This document shows positions 1 through 11,486 of a DNA stretch of 64,000 bases, piece by piece. The notes under the pieces are model-generated. The model worked only from the letters and a program-made list of their open reading frames with translations, had not been told where the DNA came from and ran no database searches. The stretch covers positions 1-64,000 of the forward strand of contig CANMIS010000004.1 in NCBI GenBank assembly GCA_947498065.1. The letters are read 5' to 3'. Source of the DNA: an uncultured Erythrobacter sp. (GTDB taxonomy: Bacteria > Pseudomonadota > Alphaproteobacteria > Sphingomonadales > Sphingomonadaceae). Each line of letters begins with the position of its first letter. Position 1 is the stretch's first letter. Both the position numbers and the translations under genes were made by a program.

Positions 1-224
1 CGCAGCGCGGCATTGCCTCGATCGCCGCGCAAGCCAGCCCGCACTTCCCAAGCGCGGCGGGTAAGACCAGCTATGCCTCCAACGTCGCAACCTACCGCGG
101 CGAGATCGGCTTCTCTGCAGGCCTGATGCACCGCTTTGAAGGCGACTTTGCCATAACGGCAGGCGTCACATACGCTGGCGGCAACTCCACCAGCGTGCGC
201 GCAGGTGTCGCGGGAGAGTTTTGA
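1..224 (+). CDS. C-terminal fragment of YadA-like trimeric autotransporter/adhesin (5' end outside window)
   Basis: Open frame ending ...YRGEIGFSAGLMHRFEGDFAITAGVTYAGGNSTSVRAGVAGEF*; YadA-anchor-like C-terminus ending in F. Confidence 0.6.
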   Translation, partial: QRGIASIAAQASPHFPSAAGKTSYASNVATYRGEIGFSAGLMHRFEGDFAITAGVTYAGGNSTSVRAGVAGEF

Positions 225-408
225 TGAGAAAGATAAGCAGGCCGGCGTTAGGGCTGGCCTGCGCCTCGACCCGGCCGTCACTTTCACTACCATGCTCAGG
301 CATTAGACGCTGGCTCAGTCTTAGTCGTTAGCGGAACGTCTGCCTTTTAGGTCCAAGCGTGCCGTGCGGACATTCAGCTCCCGACCCAATTCTGAACCCA
401 CTCTCAGA

Positions 409-891
409 CTACTCTGCTACCGCATTGCACCGTTCGATGCTGGTTTTCGGCCAGTGCTCTGATCTGCGGTAGTATTGAGCGACTTGCGCAGCTTTCTCAA
501 GGAGAGAAACCAAGGGGAGCTTCGAGTCCGCGAAGATGTGGATGTCCAGCTGAATTGAGTCAGCTTCACGTAAAGTGCTAACTCGAACAAATACGATGGC
601 TTCTCTTGCCGCGCTGTAGTGACTCCAGACGGTTGTGTTGCAAGTTGAACAGACCTTGAGCGACTGCCCGCGTCCGCTATTTGACGGAAGATCGATCCGT
701 TCAGGCGAACAGCTCTCGCCCCTTATCGCGCTCGTTTCAATCAAGGCATTGATCGCAAACGCAGATCCAGTCTCCCTTTAGCACCAGATACAGTGTCAGC
801 AATGGACGATGAGCGGACTGCTCAGGAGATCGAACTCGATATCGCCGCAAACACAAGTTCCAGTCAGCGTCTTAGCAATTGGCTAGCTCAT
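409..891 (-). pseudogene. GFA (glutathione-dependent formaldehyde-activating) family protein, degraded by in-frame stops
   Basis: Continuous frame MS*PIAKTLTGTCVCGDIEFDLLSSPLIVHC*HCIWC*RETGSAFAINALIETSA...VCSTCNTTVWSH; GFA Cys motifs present, stops at 883-885, 796-798, 778-780. Confidence 0.75.
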
Positions 892-1175
892 AGTTCCTTC
901 TCCGTTCGCAATCCCGGGGCCAGCATGGGTGTGGTCTTTTGCTGCCGCAAGCCGACGAGAATATAGGTCGTCATCGCAATATTGAACATAAGCCGCCCCA
1001 CAGACAGCGCCGGTCCACACCACAAGGCGATCAGGATGCCAGCCATGGATGCAGCACCAGCTAGTAGAACAGCGGCGTAACGAAGCTTTCTTCCTTCGGC
1101 GCGACATTCTTGAACTGAAGCCAAGCCTGCCTCTGCTGACACGTGTTCAGGTGCCCGCGGATTGAGTGAAACCAA
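888..1175 (-). CDS. Small hypothetical membrane protein
   Basis: 95 aa ORF with two hydrophobic segments; stop overlaps the ATG of the GFA pseudogene (ATGA). Confidence 0.5.
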   Translation of the reverse strand: MVSLNPRAPEHVSAEAGLASVQECRAEGRKLRYAAVLLAGAASMAGILIALWCGPALSVGRLMFNIAMTTYILVGLRQQKTTPMLAPGLRTEKEL

Positions 1176-1269
1176 CCGCTCGCGTTCGCCTCAAGTGTGG
1201 CATCTATCGGGGAACGGTTTTGGGAATAGGTCCCGAATTCGAAAGAATATGAATTAATTCAGATGGAAA

Positions 1270-1359
1270 TGGCGGAGACGGTGGGATTCGAACCCACGAA
1301 AGAGTTGCCCCTTTACACACTTTCCAGGCGTGCGCCTTCGACCACTCGGCCACGTCTCC
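1270..1359 (-). tRNA. tRNA-Ser (anticodon GGA), CCA encoded
   Basis: Reverse strand GGAGACGTGGCCGAGTGGTCGAAGGCGCACGCCTGGAAAGTGTG...GGGTTCGAATCCCACCGTCTCCGCCA; acceptor pairs, long variable arm, T-loop. Confidence 0.95.
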
Positions 1360-1440
1360 GCGTTCCCTTACCGGGAAAGGGCGCGGATAGACGCAAGCTT
1401 GCCCTTTCGCAAGCCGCTTGAAGATGGCAGGCTATTGCCC

Positions 1441-2514
1441 ATGAAAAAACTGCTGCTGACTGCCGCCTGCGCCTTTGCGCTCTCTCTGCCCGCTCACGCG
1501 CAAACCGAAGCGCCGGAAGAGCCGGAAGGTGCGCCCTCTCCGAACCAGATTGTTGATGCTACGCCGCAGGCTGAATGGGTGACAATTGCCCCTGAGGATT
1601 TGCTGGTGATGACGCTCGTCCCGGATGCGGAAGGGACCGCGCGCGAAGTGGTGATCCAGCTGATGCCCGCGCCATTTTCCCAGGGCTGGGTTGACAATAT
1701 CCGCAAGCTCGCCCGCGCGAAGTGGTATGACGATATCACCGTCAACCGCGTGCAGGACAATTACGTCGTGCAATGGGGCGATCCCAATTATGACAATCCA
1801 GAGGGCGAGGGCGTGGCGAAGCCGCTGCCAGAGGGCCTAAGCGTGATGGATGAGGGTGAGTACACCGAGGATTCCTTTGTTCCTAAAGCCTCACCGGACA
1901 AAGGCGGACTACAAGCGGCAGCGACTGCCATTGGCATTATTGCGTCCCGATCCACCTTGGAGACCATATTCAGCCTTCCAGCTAATGAGCAGCAAGAGGC
2001 AGGACGAGCTGCCCTCGCTGATCGCTACGCGGAATTCTCTAGCATTGCTCAAGGCTGGCCAATCGCTGGAAGAAACGAAGAATTCTGGCCCGTCCATTGC
2101 TACGGCATGGTCGGCGTGGGCCGCGGGTACTCACCAGACACAGGCTCGGGCGCGGAGCTCTACACCGTGATCGGACATGCGCCGCGTCACTTGGATCGCA
2201 ACATTGCTCTCGTAGGCCGGATCATTTCCGGCATGGAGCATCTCTCTTCGCTGCCGCGCGGCAGCGGAGCTCTGGGCTTCTACACCGCAGAGGAAGCGGA
2301 CAAGCGCACGCCGATCCTTTCGGTTCGCGTTGCATCGGACCTGCCGGACGGGGAGCGGCCTCAGTTCGAATATCTCTCCACGGAGAGCGAGACCTTCGCG
2401 CGGTATGCCGAGGCGCGCGCGAACCGCCGCGATCCGTTCTTTATCGTGCCCGCTGGCGGCGCGGATATCTGCAACATCCCGGTCCCGGTGCGGCCCGTCT
2501 CCGCTGGCGAATGA
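1441..2514 (+). CDS. Hypothetical secreted protein
   Basis: Signal peptide MKKLLLTAACAFALSLPAHAQ; internal start of ORF 1330-2514. Confidence 0.7.
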   Translation: MKKLLLTAACAFALSLPAHAQTEAPEEPEGAPSPNQIVDATPQAEWVTIAPEDLLVMTLVPDAEGTAREVVIQLMPAPFSQGWVDNIRKLARAKWYDDITVNRVQDNYVVQWGDPNYDNPEGEGVAKPLPEGLSVMDEGEYTEDSFVPKASPDKGGLQAAATAIGIIASRSTLETIFSLPANEQQEAGRAALADRYAEFSSIAQGWPIAGRNEEFWPVHCYGMVGVGRGYSPDTGSGAELYTVIGHAPRHLDRNIALVGRIISGMEHLSSLPRGSGALGFYTAEEADKRTPILSVRVASDLPDGERPQFEYLSTESETFARYAEARANRRDPFFIVPAGGADICNIPVPVRPVSAGE

Positions 2515-2831
2515 GCGAGGCGAAGCTCACGCAGACAGGCCCGCTGTGGCTGTGGACCGCCTCCAATGGGGTCGGCTGGCACTTTATTACGATTGATGGC
2601 GCAGCGGGTGAGACCATCGCCGCCAATGAGGCGATGCGGCGGTTAGAGCTGGGCCGCAAACGGGGCTTTCGCTCGCAGAAAGTCGAGGCTCAGATCGGCG
2701 AGACGCTGTGGTCGACCTCATGCTTTCCCAGCGATGATGGCGCCTGGTTGCTGCCTGTAAAGGCGCCAGTTCGAAAGGCTGAGGGGCTGGCAGAAGGTGA
2801 CGAAGTTCGGGTCACCCTGACGCTGCTTTAG
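2511..2831 (+). CDS. DUF1905 domain protein
   Basis: ATGA overlap with previous CDS; LW.W....GVGWHFITI...RRGFRS..V...IG...W.TS.FP.......PVKA.VR pattern. Confidence 0.75.
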   Translation: MSEAKLTQTGPLWLWTASNGVGWHFITIDGAAGETIAANEAMRRLELGRKRGFRSQKVEAQIGETLWSTSCFPSDDGAWLLPVKAPVRKAEGLAEGDEVRVTLTLL

Positions 2832-2876
2832 TGCGCTCCAAAGCCGCCCGATGCGCTGGAACAAGCTGCAGGCCGG

Positions 2877-2902
2877 GGAACAACTGACGTCCCGCCTGCG
2901 TT
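2877..2902 (+). promoter_or_regulatory. Candidate EcfG (general stress) promoter for CBS-domain gene
   Basis: GGAAC-N17-CGTT, 39 nt upstream of ATG at 2942. Confidence 0.6.
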
Positions 2903-2941
2903 CTTCACTTGTTTTGAAACGAAAATAAGGGAGACGGCGTT

Positions 2942-3457
2942 ATGAGAATTTCCGACCGCACAGAGTATCAAAGCAAAGCGCCGCCCCTCACCTGCTCGCC
3001 CGAAACAAGCGTCTATGACGCGGTTTTGCAGATGGCCGAGAAGAACTTTGGTTCAATTATCGTCACTGATGCCGATCAAAAAGTTACCGGCATGATGACC
3101 GAGCGCGACATTTTCAAACGGGTGATTGCGGAAAGCCGCGATCCCAAGACGACCAGTGTCGGCGATGTCATGACATCCGAGGTGCGCATGGCGAATAAGG
3201 ACGACAAGGTTCTCGATTGGCTGCAGGTTATGTCCAACGAACGTTTCCGCCGCCTGCCCATTGTCGATGAGGACAAACGCCTCGTATCGGTTATGACACA
3301 GGGCGATTTTGTCAGCTACACATGGCCGCAATTGCTGACCCAGGTGAGCCAGATGGCGCAGGCGACGCTCGCGCCCGCTTTCAATCCGCTCGCCATTCTT
3401 GGCGGAGTGCTGGTCTATTCGGTGATCCTGGTGATCGTGCTTATTACCTTCGCCTAA
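2942..3457 (+). CDS. CBS-domain protein with C-terminal TM segment
   Basis: Tandem CBS repeats (VTDADQKVTGMMTERDIFKRV, IVDEDKRLVSVMTQGDFVSY). Confidence 0.85.
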   Translation: MRISDRTEYQSKAPPLTCSPETSVYDAVLQMAEKNFGSIIVTDADQKVTGMMTERDIFKRVIAESRDPKTTSVGDVMTSEVRMANKDDKVLDWLQVMSNERFRRLPIVDEDKRLVSVMTQGDFVSYTWPQLLTQVSQMAQATLAPAFNPLAILGGVLVYSVILVIVLITFA

Positions 3458-3486
3458 CCGGGCAGGCCTAGGCGAGCTTAGAGCTC

Positions 3487-5304
<1,818 letters not shown>

Positions 5305-5422
5305 AAGCTCATCCTCAACCTGCGAGCGCGCAGCAATGGACGCACGCTCAATTGAAGCACCTTAGAGTGACACATTTAAAGAGGGGTAAATGGCCCCTTA
5401 ACCAAGCCTACTGCTTGCCGCT

Positions 5423-7276
5423 TCAGGCGGCCTGTGCCTTGGCCAGCAGCTCGCTGTCGGCTGAATCGAGCTCGCTTGCGCTGCGGCGCACGTCGCTGAG
5501 GAAGCTTGTCGCTTTCTCGCGCAGGGCATCAGCGTGCAGATCAAGCTCGCTGGCGGAGGCCAGAACTTGTGACGACGCAGAGCCGGTGGCGAGCGAAGCC
5601 TCGCGCAATTTGCCGAGCTGCGCGTCCACCTGCGAGGTGCCGCTGGCAACGGTGTCGATATTGCGCGCCAGATCTTCGCCAGAGATTGACTGCTGATCAA
5701 CAGCGGTCGCGATCACGACTGAGGCGCGTTCTAGCTCATCGATCTGCGTCACCATGGAATTGAGGTCCGCCACGCTCGACTGGGTGGAGCTTTGCATCGC
5801 GCTGATCTTCTCAGTCACGCTATTGGTGGCATTGCTGGTCTGGGTTGCCAGCTCTTTGACTTCAGAGGCAACAACGGCGAACCCGCGTCCCGCCTCGCCG
5901 CCGCGTGCCGCCTCAATCGAAGCGTTGAGCGCCAGCAGATTGGTACGCTGAGCGATGGTCTGGATCATCTCGACGATGCTGCCGATTTCGTCAGCTGCGC
6001 TGGAGAGGTTGGTCATTTTGTTGTTCGCGGCCATCACCAGCTCGCTCGCCTCGCGCGCCAGAGCGGCCGAAGCGCTGGCTTGCTTGCTGATCTCTGTAAT
6101 CGACAACGCAAACTCATCCGTCGCCGCAGCCGCAGCCGTCACATTGCGGGTGGTTGCCTGCATCGATGTGGAGGCCTCCTGCGATTGCTCGGCAGAGCTT
6201 TCAGCAAGCTTCACCATGCTCTCAGAGGTTTCTTTAAGCTGCGCAGAAGCTGCGCCAACGGCGTCGATCACTTCCCCGATTGAAACTTCAAAACCGCCAG
6301 CAAGCCGCTCTAACAGCTCGCCTTTATCGGTCCGCAGACGGTTCGATTCCTGCGCGAGGATTTGCTGCTGAGCAAGCTCGCGTTCCGCCGCGCTGGCGCG
6401 TTCAGCGGTCAGCTGGCTAAGCTCTAGAGCATCCTGACGGAACACCGCTAGCGCGCGGGCCATATCGCCAATTTCATCCTCACGCTCTGCGTGGAGAATT
6501 TCGGTCTGATCCTCACCGCTCGCTATCCGCTCCATCGCATCGGTGATGCTGCGGATCATGCGTACGACATTGCGAATGATCACGCGGCCAACAAGAAAGG
6601 AAGCGATCACGGTGAGGCCCAGCAGGGCCATAAAGCCGATGATCGTCTTGCCAACAGTGTTCAGCAGATCGCCGGCCTTGCCGCTCACAAACACATGCAG
6701 ATCGTCAACATAGACGCGCATTTCGCTGTAGAGCGAACCTACCTCTTGTTCGATTTCGCGCACAGCAGACGTATCGGTGCCAGAACCGGGCGCAATTGCA
6801 TCAATACGGGCATCGGCATTCTCAATCCGCCCAAGGTAATCCTCCAGCGAAGTGCGAATGTCACTCGGCATCATTTCGCCGCCATAGTTCAGCGCTGATC
6901 GGATATCTTCCGCCGCGTCTTCAAGCTTGTCAGACGCGTTTTCATACCCGGCCTGCTCGCCGCGCTCGGTCACATCGCGCAGCGAGACATAGGCATCGCC
7001 TAGCGCCAATGCGGCATGGCCGCTGCGCACTTCGGCAGAGGCGAGCACGGTTTGGCGTTCGCCTTGATTGCCGATGTAGGCAAAGCCGCTGAGGATGATG
7101 AAGGCAACCACCAGCACCATGGCCGCATTGCTGAAAATCGCGATGCGCAGGTTGCCGACCAGAGAAAAGCGTTCGAGCCAACGCTTACGGCGTTCCTCGC
7201 CGGCGCTAAGATCCGCGTCGCTGGTGTCCAAATCCTCGTCAGAGGCGGGCACAAAATCATGCGCTGAATAGCTCAA
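5423..7276 (-). CDS. Methyl-accepting chemotaxis protein, tandem paralog (TTG start)
   Basis: Same architecture and identical N-terminus [14 protein letters not shown]. Confidence 0.93.
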   Translation of the reverse strand: MSYSAHDFVPASDEDLDTSDADLSAGEERRKRWLERFSLVGNLRIAIFSNAAMVLVVAFIILSGFAYIGNQGERQTVLASAEVRSGHAALALGDAYVSLRDVTERGEQAGYENASDKLEDAAEDIRSALNYGGEMMPSDIRTSLEDYLGRIENADARIDAIAPGSGTDTSAVREIEQEVGSLYSEMRVYVDDLHVFVSGKAGDLLNTVGKTIIGFMALLGLTVIASFLVGRVIIRNVVRMIRSITDAMERIASGEDQTEILHAEREDEIGDMARALAVFRQDALELSQLTAERASAAERELAQQQILAQESNRLRTDKGELLERLAGGFEVSIGEVIDAVGAASAQLKETSESMVKLAESSAEQSQEASTSMQATTRNVTAAAAATDEFALSITEISKQASASAALAREASELVMAANNKMTNLSSAADEIGSIVEMIQTIAQRTNLLALNASIEAARGGEAGRGFAVVASEVKELATQTSNATNSVTEKISAMQSSTQSSVADLNSMVTQIDELERASVVIATAVDQQSISGEDLARNIDTVASGTSQVDAQLGKLREASLATGSASSQVLASASELDLHADALREKATSFLSDVRRSASELDSADSELLAKAQAA

Positions 7277-7375
7277 AGTGTTTTCCTCATACCGCCGCTT
7301 ACGGACGTGTGTGGTTTCTTACATGAGGAGCAATACGAGGACGGGTTTAAGGAGTGGTAAACGCCAATTTAACCA

Positions 7376-7741
7376 TCACCTTGAGGTTGGCTGCATAAGC
7401 TCAATGCGGTTGCCGAAAGGGTCGCTGGCAAAGAAACGGGAATATCCCTCAACTGGCTTGTCGTCACGCGTCTCAATGCCCGCTGCCAGCAATTTCGCGC
7501 GCAGGCCTGCAAGATCATCGACCAGCAACGCCGGGTGAGCTTTGCGCGCCGGAGAGAAATCTGGATCAATCCCGATATGCAAGCTCACTCCGCCTGCCTC
7601 AAACCAGCATCCGCTGCTCGAGAGATTGGCAGGTTTTGGAACCTCAAGCATGCCCAGCAGTCCAACAAAAAACGCCCGTGCCTGATCCTCACCGCCAGCT
7701 GGAATGGCTAGCTGAACGTGATCAATGCCAATTATTGCCAC
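7376..7741 (-). CDS. VOC/glyoxalase family protein
   Basis: GIDHVQLAIPAGGEDQARAFF...YSRFFASDPFGNRIELMQ. Confidence 0.85.
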   Translation of the reverse strand: MAIIGIDHVQLAIPAGGEDQARAFFVGLLGMLEVPKPANLSSSGCWFEAGGVSLHIGIDPDFSPARKAHPALLVDDLAGLRAKLLAAGIETRDDKPVEGYSRFFASDPFGNRIELMQPTSR

Positions 7742-9831
7742 TAAATCCGCTCTGCCTGAGCCACCGCGTCGCTTGCGCGCAGCGCGCTCAATATCCGCGT
7801 GAGGTGCGCGAGATCCTGCACCTCTGAATCGATTTCATAGGTGGTGAATGGGTGGTCGAGCTGGACCTGATTGAGGCTGGTCACATTGGTTTTGTTCTGC
7901 GCGAAGATCCCGGCCATTTCCGCCAAAGTGCCCGGACGGTCATAGAGCGTCACCCTGAGGCGGCCAACCGCGCCAACCGACCGCTTGCCCCAGGACAGAT
8001 CGAGCCAATCGGCATCGATCCCGCTGGCAAGCTCCAGACAATCAATTGCGTGCACCTCGACCCGCTCGTCCTTGCGCCGCAGGCCCACAATCCGGTCGCC
8101 TGGCACCGGGTGACAGCAGTCGGCCAGCGTATAGCCAACCTCCGGCGTCAGCCCGCGGATCGAGATCACCCGCTCACGCTTGGACCATTCCGCGTCATCT
8201 TCGAAATCGGCGGTTGATCCGGGGACCAGCGCCTCCATCACTTCACGGTCGGTGATTTTGGCCGCACCAATCGCGAACATCAGGTCTTCCGGCTCGTCCA
8301 TTTCTAGGCGTTTGAGCGCTTCGCGAATGGCCTTCTTGCCGATCCGCGCGGGCACTTTTGCTGCAATCTCATCGAACAATTTGCTGCCTATTGAGGCAAC
8401 CTCTGCACGTTCTTTGAGGCGCACAGAGCGGCGAATGGAAGCGCGCGCCTTGCCCGTCACCACAAAGCCCAGCCAGGACAGCTGCGGCTCGGCATTCTTG
8501 CCTTTGATGATCTCGACCACATCGCCATTGTTCAGCGGAGTGCGCAGCGGCATGTGGCGGCCATTGATCTTCGCGCCGACCGTCTGCGCGCCGAGATCCG
8601 TATGCACGGCAAAGGCGAAATCGACCGAGCTTGCGCCCTTGGGCAGCTGGAACAAAGCCCCCTTGGGCGTGAAGGCGAAAATCCGGTCTTGATAGATCGC
8701 CATGCGGGTGTGCTCGAGCAGCTCTTCTGCATCGTGGCTGGCATCGACGATCTCGATCAAATCGCGCAGCCAGGCGACCTGGCCATCGGCGGAATCGCTT
8801 TGTTTGTAGGCCCAATGCGCGGCCAGACCGAATTCATTGCGACTGTGCATTTCGCGGGTGCGGATTTGTACCTCCACCCGCATGGAATTCTCATACATCA
8901 GCGAGGTGTGGAGCGAACGATAGCCGTTCGACTTGGGCGTCGAGATGTAATCCTTGAACCGGCCAGGCAGGAATTGCCACGTCGTGTGCAACACGCCCAT
9001 AGCGGCATAGCAATCCGTCTCACTCTCACAGATGACGCGAAACGCCATGATATCAGTGACCTGCTCAAAGCTGACGTGGCGCTCCGCCATCTTTTTCCAG
9101 ATCGAATAGGGGTGTTTTTCGCGCCCCATCACCTCAACCTGAAGCCCCGCCTCGGCCAGCACCTGCTTCACCTTTAGCGCAATCGCATCGACCTGCCCGC
9201 CGTCCTGGCTGCGCAATTGCTCCAGCCGGTTGGTGATGGTCGCAAACGCCTCTGGCTCCAATTGCTCAAAGGCAAGCGCCTGCATCTCGCGCATATACTC
9301 ATACATGCCGATCCGCTCTGCCAGCGGCGCATAAATATCCATCGTCTCGCGCGCGATCCGGCGGCGCTTTTCCGGCTTCTTGATAAAATGCAGCGTGCGC
9401 ATATTGTGCAGCCGGTCCGCAAGCTTCACCAGCAGAACGCGGATATCCTCGCTCATCGCGAGCAGGAATTTGCGCAAGTTCTCCGCCGCCCGCTCGTTCT
9501 CGGGCATGGCCTCGATCTTGGACAGCTTGGTCACACCATCGACCAGCCGCGCCACGTCAGCACCGAAATTCTGCTCAATATCGTCAATCGTCGCGAGCGT
9601 GTCTTCGACAGTGTCATGCAGCAGCGCGGTGATGATCGTTTCCTGATCGAGCTGCAGGTCCGTCATCAACCCGGCAACCTCGACCGGATGCGAGAAATAG
9701 GGATCACCGCTGGCGCGCTTTTGCGTGCCGTGTTTCTGAACGGTGTAGACATAGGCACGGTTGAGCGCTGCCTCATCCGCATTGGGGTCATATTCTTTGA
9801 CCCGTTCCACCAGTTCATATTGCCTCAGCAT
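7741..9831 (-). CDS. rsh: Bifunctional (p)ppGpp synthetase/hydrolase RelA/SpoT
   Basis: HD domain (ALLHDTVEDT), synthetase, TGS and ACT-like domains in one 696 aa ORF. Confidence 0.95.
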   Translation of the reverse strand: MLRQYELVERVKEYDPNADEAALNRAYVYTVQKHGTQKRASGDPYFSHPVEVAGLMTDLQLDQETIITALLHDTVEDTLATIDDIEQNFGADVARLVDGVTKLSKIEAMPENERAAENLRKFLLAMSEDIRVLLVKLADRLHNMRTLHFIKKPEKRRRIARETMDIYAPLAERIGMYEYMREMQALAFEQLEPEAFATITNRLEQLRSQDGGQVDAIALKVKQVLAEAGLQVEVMGREKHPYSIWKKMAERHVSFEQVTDIMAFRVICESETDCYAAMGVLHTTWQFLPGRFKDYISTPKSNGYRSLHTSLMYENSMRVEVQIRTREMHSRNEFGLAAHWAYKQSDSADGQVAWLRDLIEIVDASHDAEELLEHTRMAIYQDRIFAFTPKGALFQLPKGASSVDFAFAVHTDLGAQTVGAKINGRHMPLRTPLNNGDVVEIIKGKNAEPQLSWLGFVVTGKARASIRRSVRLKERAEVASIGSKLFDEIAAKVPARIGKKAIREALKRLEMDEPEDLMFAIGAAKITDREVMEALVPGSTADFEDDAEWSKRERVISIRGLTPEVGYTLADCCHPVPGDRIVGLRRKDERVEVHAIDCLELASGIDADWLDLSWGKRSVGAVGRLRVTLYDRPGTLAEMAGIFAQNKTNVTSLNQVQLDHPFTTYEIDSEVQDLAHLTRILSALRASDAVAQAERI

Positions 9832-9955
9832 AGGTTCCTATGATGCGGTGAAAACGCCCAATATTGCAAAGCAATTCGGCACTTGGGCAATCAAATATCA
9901 AACTCTTGAGACCATAAGGGCCCAGCATACGGGGTGGACCAAGGGAATTTGCGGG

Positions 9956-11362
9956 ATGAGCATCACAGTAAAACTGAGCGCTGCGGCGCTGACATTGGGC
10001 GCATTTGCCGCCGCTGGCTGTCAGAAAGCGCCGATCACACCGGAAAACCGGATGTGCGATTTCAAGACGATCCGCATGAATGTGGGCGTACCCGTGTCTC
10101 GCCCCGCCGATCTGCAAGAGCGCATACCGTCGGCGCTCGCGGCAGAGATTGAGACCAGCCTGCGCGCGCATGACCGCTTGCAGAACGGCGAGAAGGCCAG
10201 CCTGCTCTCGCTGTCCGGCGGCAGCGAGCACGGCGCCTATGGCGCAGGCATTCTCGCCGGATGGGGCGGCACAGGCGACCTGCCAGACTTCCAAGTCGTC
10301 ACCGGGATCAGCACCGGCTCTATCCTTGCCACCTTCGCCTTTGTGAATGATGCGGCGGGCGCGGTCGAAGGCTACACGATCAATTCTGAAAGTGATCTGA
10401 TCAACGTCTATGCCAAGCCGAAGGACGGCAAGCCGGACTTTGCCAATTACCTGACGCTGATCGAGCATGGCTCGTTCGGCAATCTCGAGCCGCTGCGGGC
10501 GCGGCTGCACACATATATCAGCGACGACGTCATGCAGACGGTGGCGGATCGCTATGCCGCTGGCGCGCGGCTGTATGTCGGTGCAACCGACGCCGATAGC
10601 GGCGATGCGGTGGCGTTTGACCTGGGCGATATGGCCACGCGCTATGTGAACACCGCGCCCGATGATGAGGGCAAAGAGACCCTCAAGGATTGCTACATCA
10701 GCGCAATCATCGCCAGCTCATCTTCGCCGATCGCCGCCCCGCCCGCCTTCATCGACAACACGATGTATGTCGATGGCGGCCTGCGCTTTGGCCTGTTTGC
10801 TGATTCCGTATTCGAGGCGTTCTTTCGCCGGCAAAACGGAATGACCGATGCCTATGAGCTAGAGGAACTTACCGATCCGGAGAGCGAGGAGGACACGCCG
10901 CTGCCCGTCCAATCGCTCGCGCCGGTGGTCTATGCCGTGATTGACGGCACGCTGGAACTGCCCAAGCGGCCCTGCCCCAAGGCCGACCAATCGCTTTGCA
11001 CCGATGAAAAGCCGCTGGGCGGCAAGGATGGCGCACATAAGGATTGGAACATCCTGGAACTCGCACTCGATGCCGAACACATTCTCGTAAACGAGGTCTA
11101 CCGCTTCTCCGCCCTCGCCGTCGAAGCCGATTCCTGCGAAGAGGCGGGCTGTTTCAACTTCCTTCGCATTGAGCCGGACGTGAACGAATTCGTCTACGGC
11201 ATGCCAGCAGGCGGCGGGTTTGAAGAGTTCTTGACCTGCCCCGAATGGCAACAGGTCGATATCGAAACCGATGACCCGATCGAGTTCCACAAACGCTATA
11301 TGCGCTGCCTCATCTCCTACGGTGAGGAGAAGGTGAGCGCCGCTGGTTGGGGCAAAAGCTAA
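9956..11362 (+). CDS. Patatin-like phospholipase lipoprotein
   Basis: Lipobox AAAGC; oxyanion SGGSEHGAYGAG, GISTGS and DGG motifs. Confidence 0.85.
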   Translation: MSITVKLSAAALTLGAFAAAGCQKAPITPENRMCDFKTIRMNVGVPVSRPADLQERIPSALAAEIETSLRAHDRLQNGEKASLLSLSGGSEHGAYGAGILAGWGGTGDLPDFQVVTGISTGSILATFAFVNDAAGAVEGYTINSESDLINVYAKPKDGKPDFANYLTLIEHGSFGNLEPLRARLHTYISDDVMQTVADRYAAGARLYVGATDADSGDAVAFDLGDMATRYVNTAPDDEGKETLKDCYISAIIASSSSPIAAPPAFIDNTMYVDGGLRFGLFADSVFEAFFRRQNGMTDAYELEELTDPESEEDTPLPVQSLAPVVYAVIDGTLELPKRPCPKADQSLCTDEKPLGGKDGAHKDWNILELALDAEHILVNEVYRFSALAVEADSCEEAGCFNFLRIEPDVNEFVYGMPAGGGFEEFLTCPEWQQVDIETDDPIEFHKRYMRCLISYGEEKVSAAGWGKS

Positions 11363-11486
11363 GCCTTTACCGTCCAGCCATAGGTAGAAAAATCTGCCTG
11401 GGAGGCGCAAAAACGCTCAAAACCTGAAGGTTTTACGTAGCCTACCGGAAGGGTCATACGAGGCAGTGGGTGTTAGCCTTTCCGCT

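Noticed and set aside
2097-2831. 244-aa ORF reading across two genes
   Set aside because: Its first part is an out-of-frame shadow of the secreted protein; the real CDS starts at 2511 (DUF1905-like).
8554-9843. Long forward ORFs (up to 208 aa) opposite rsh
   Set aside because: Antisense shadows typical of GC-rich coding DNA; rsh on the minus strand is unambiguous.
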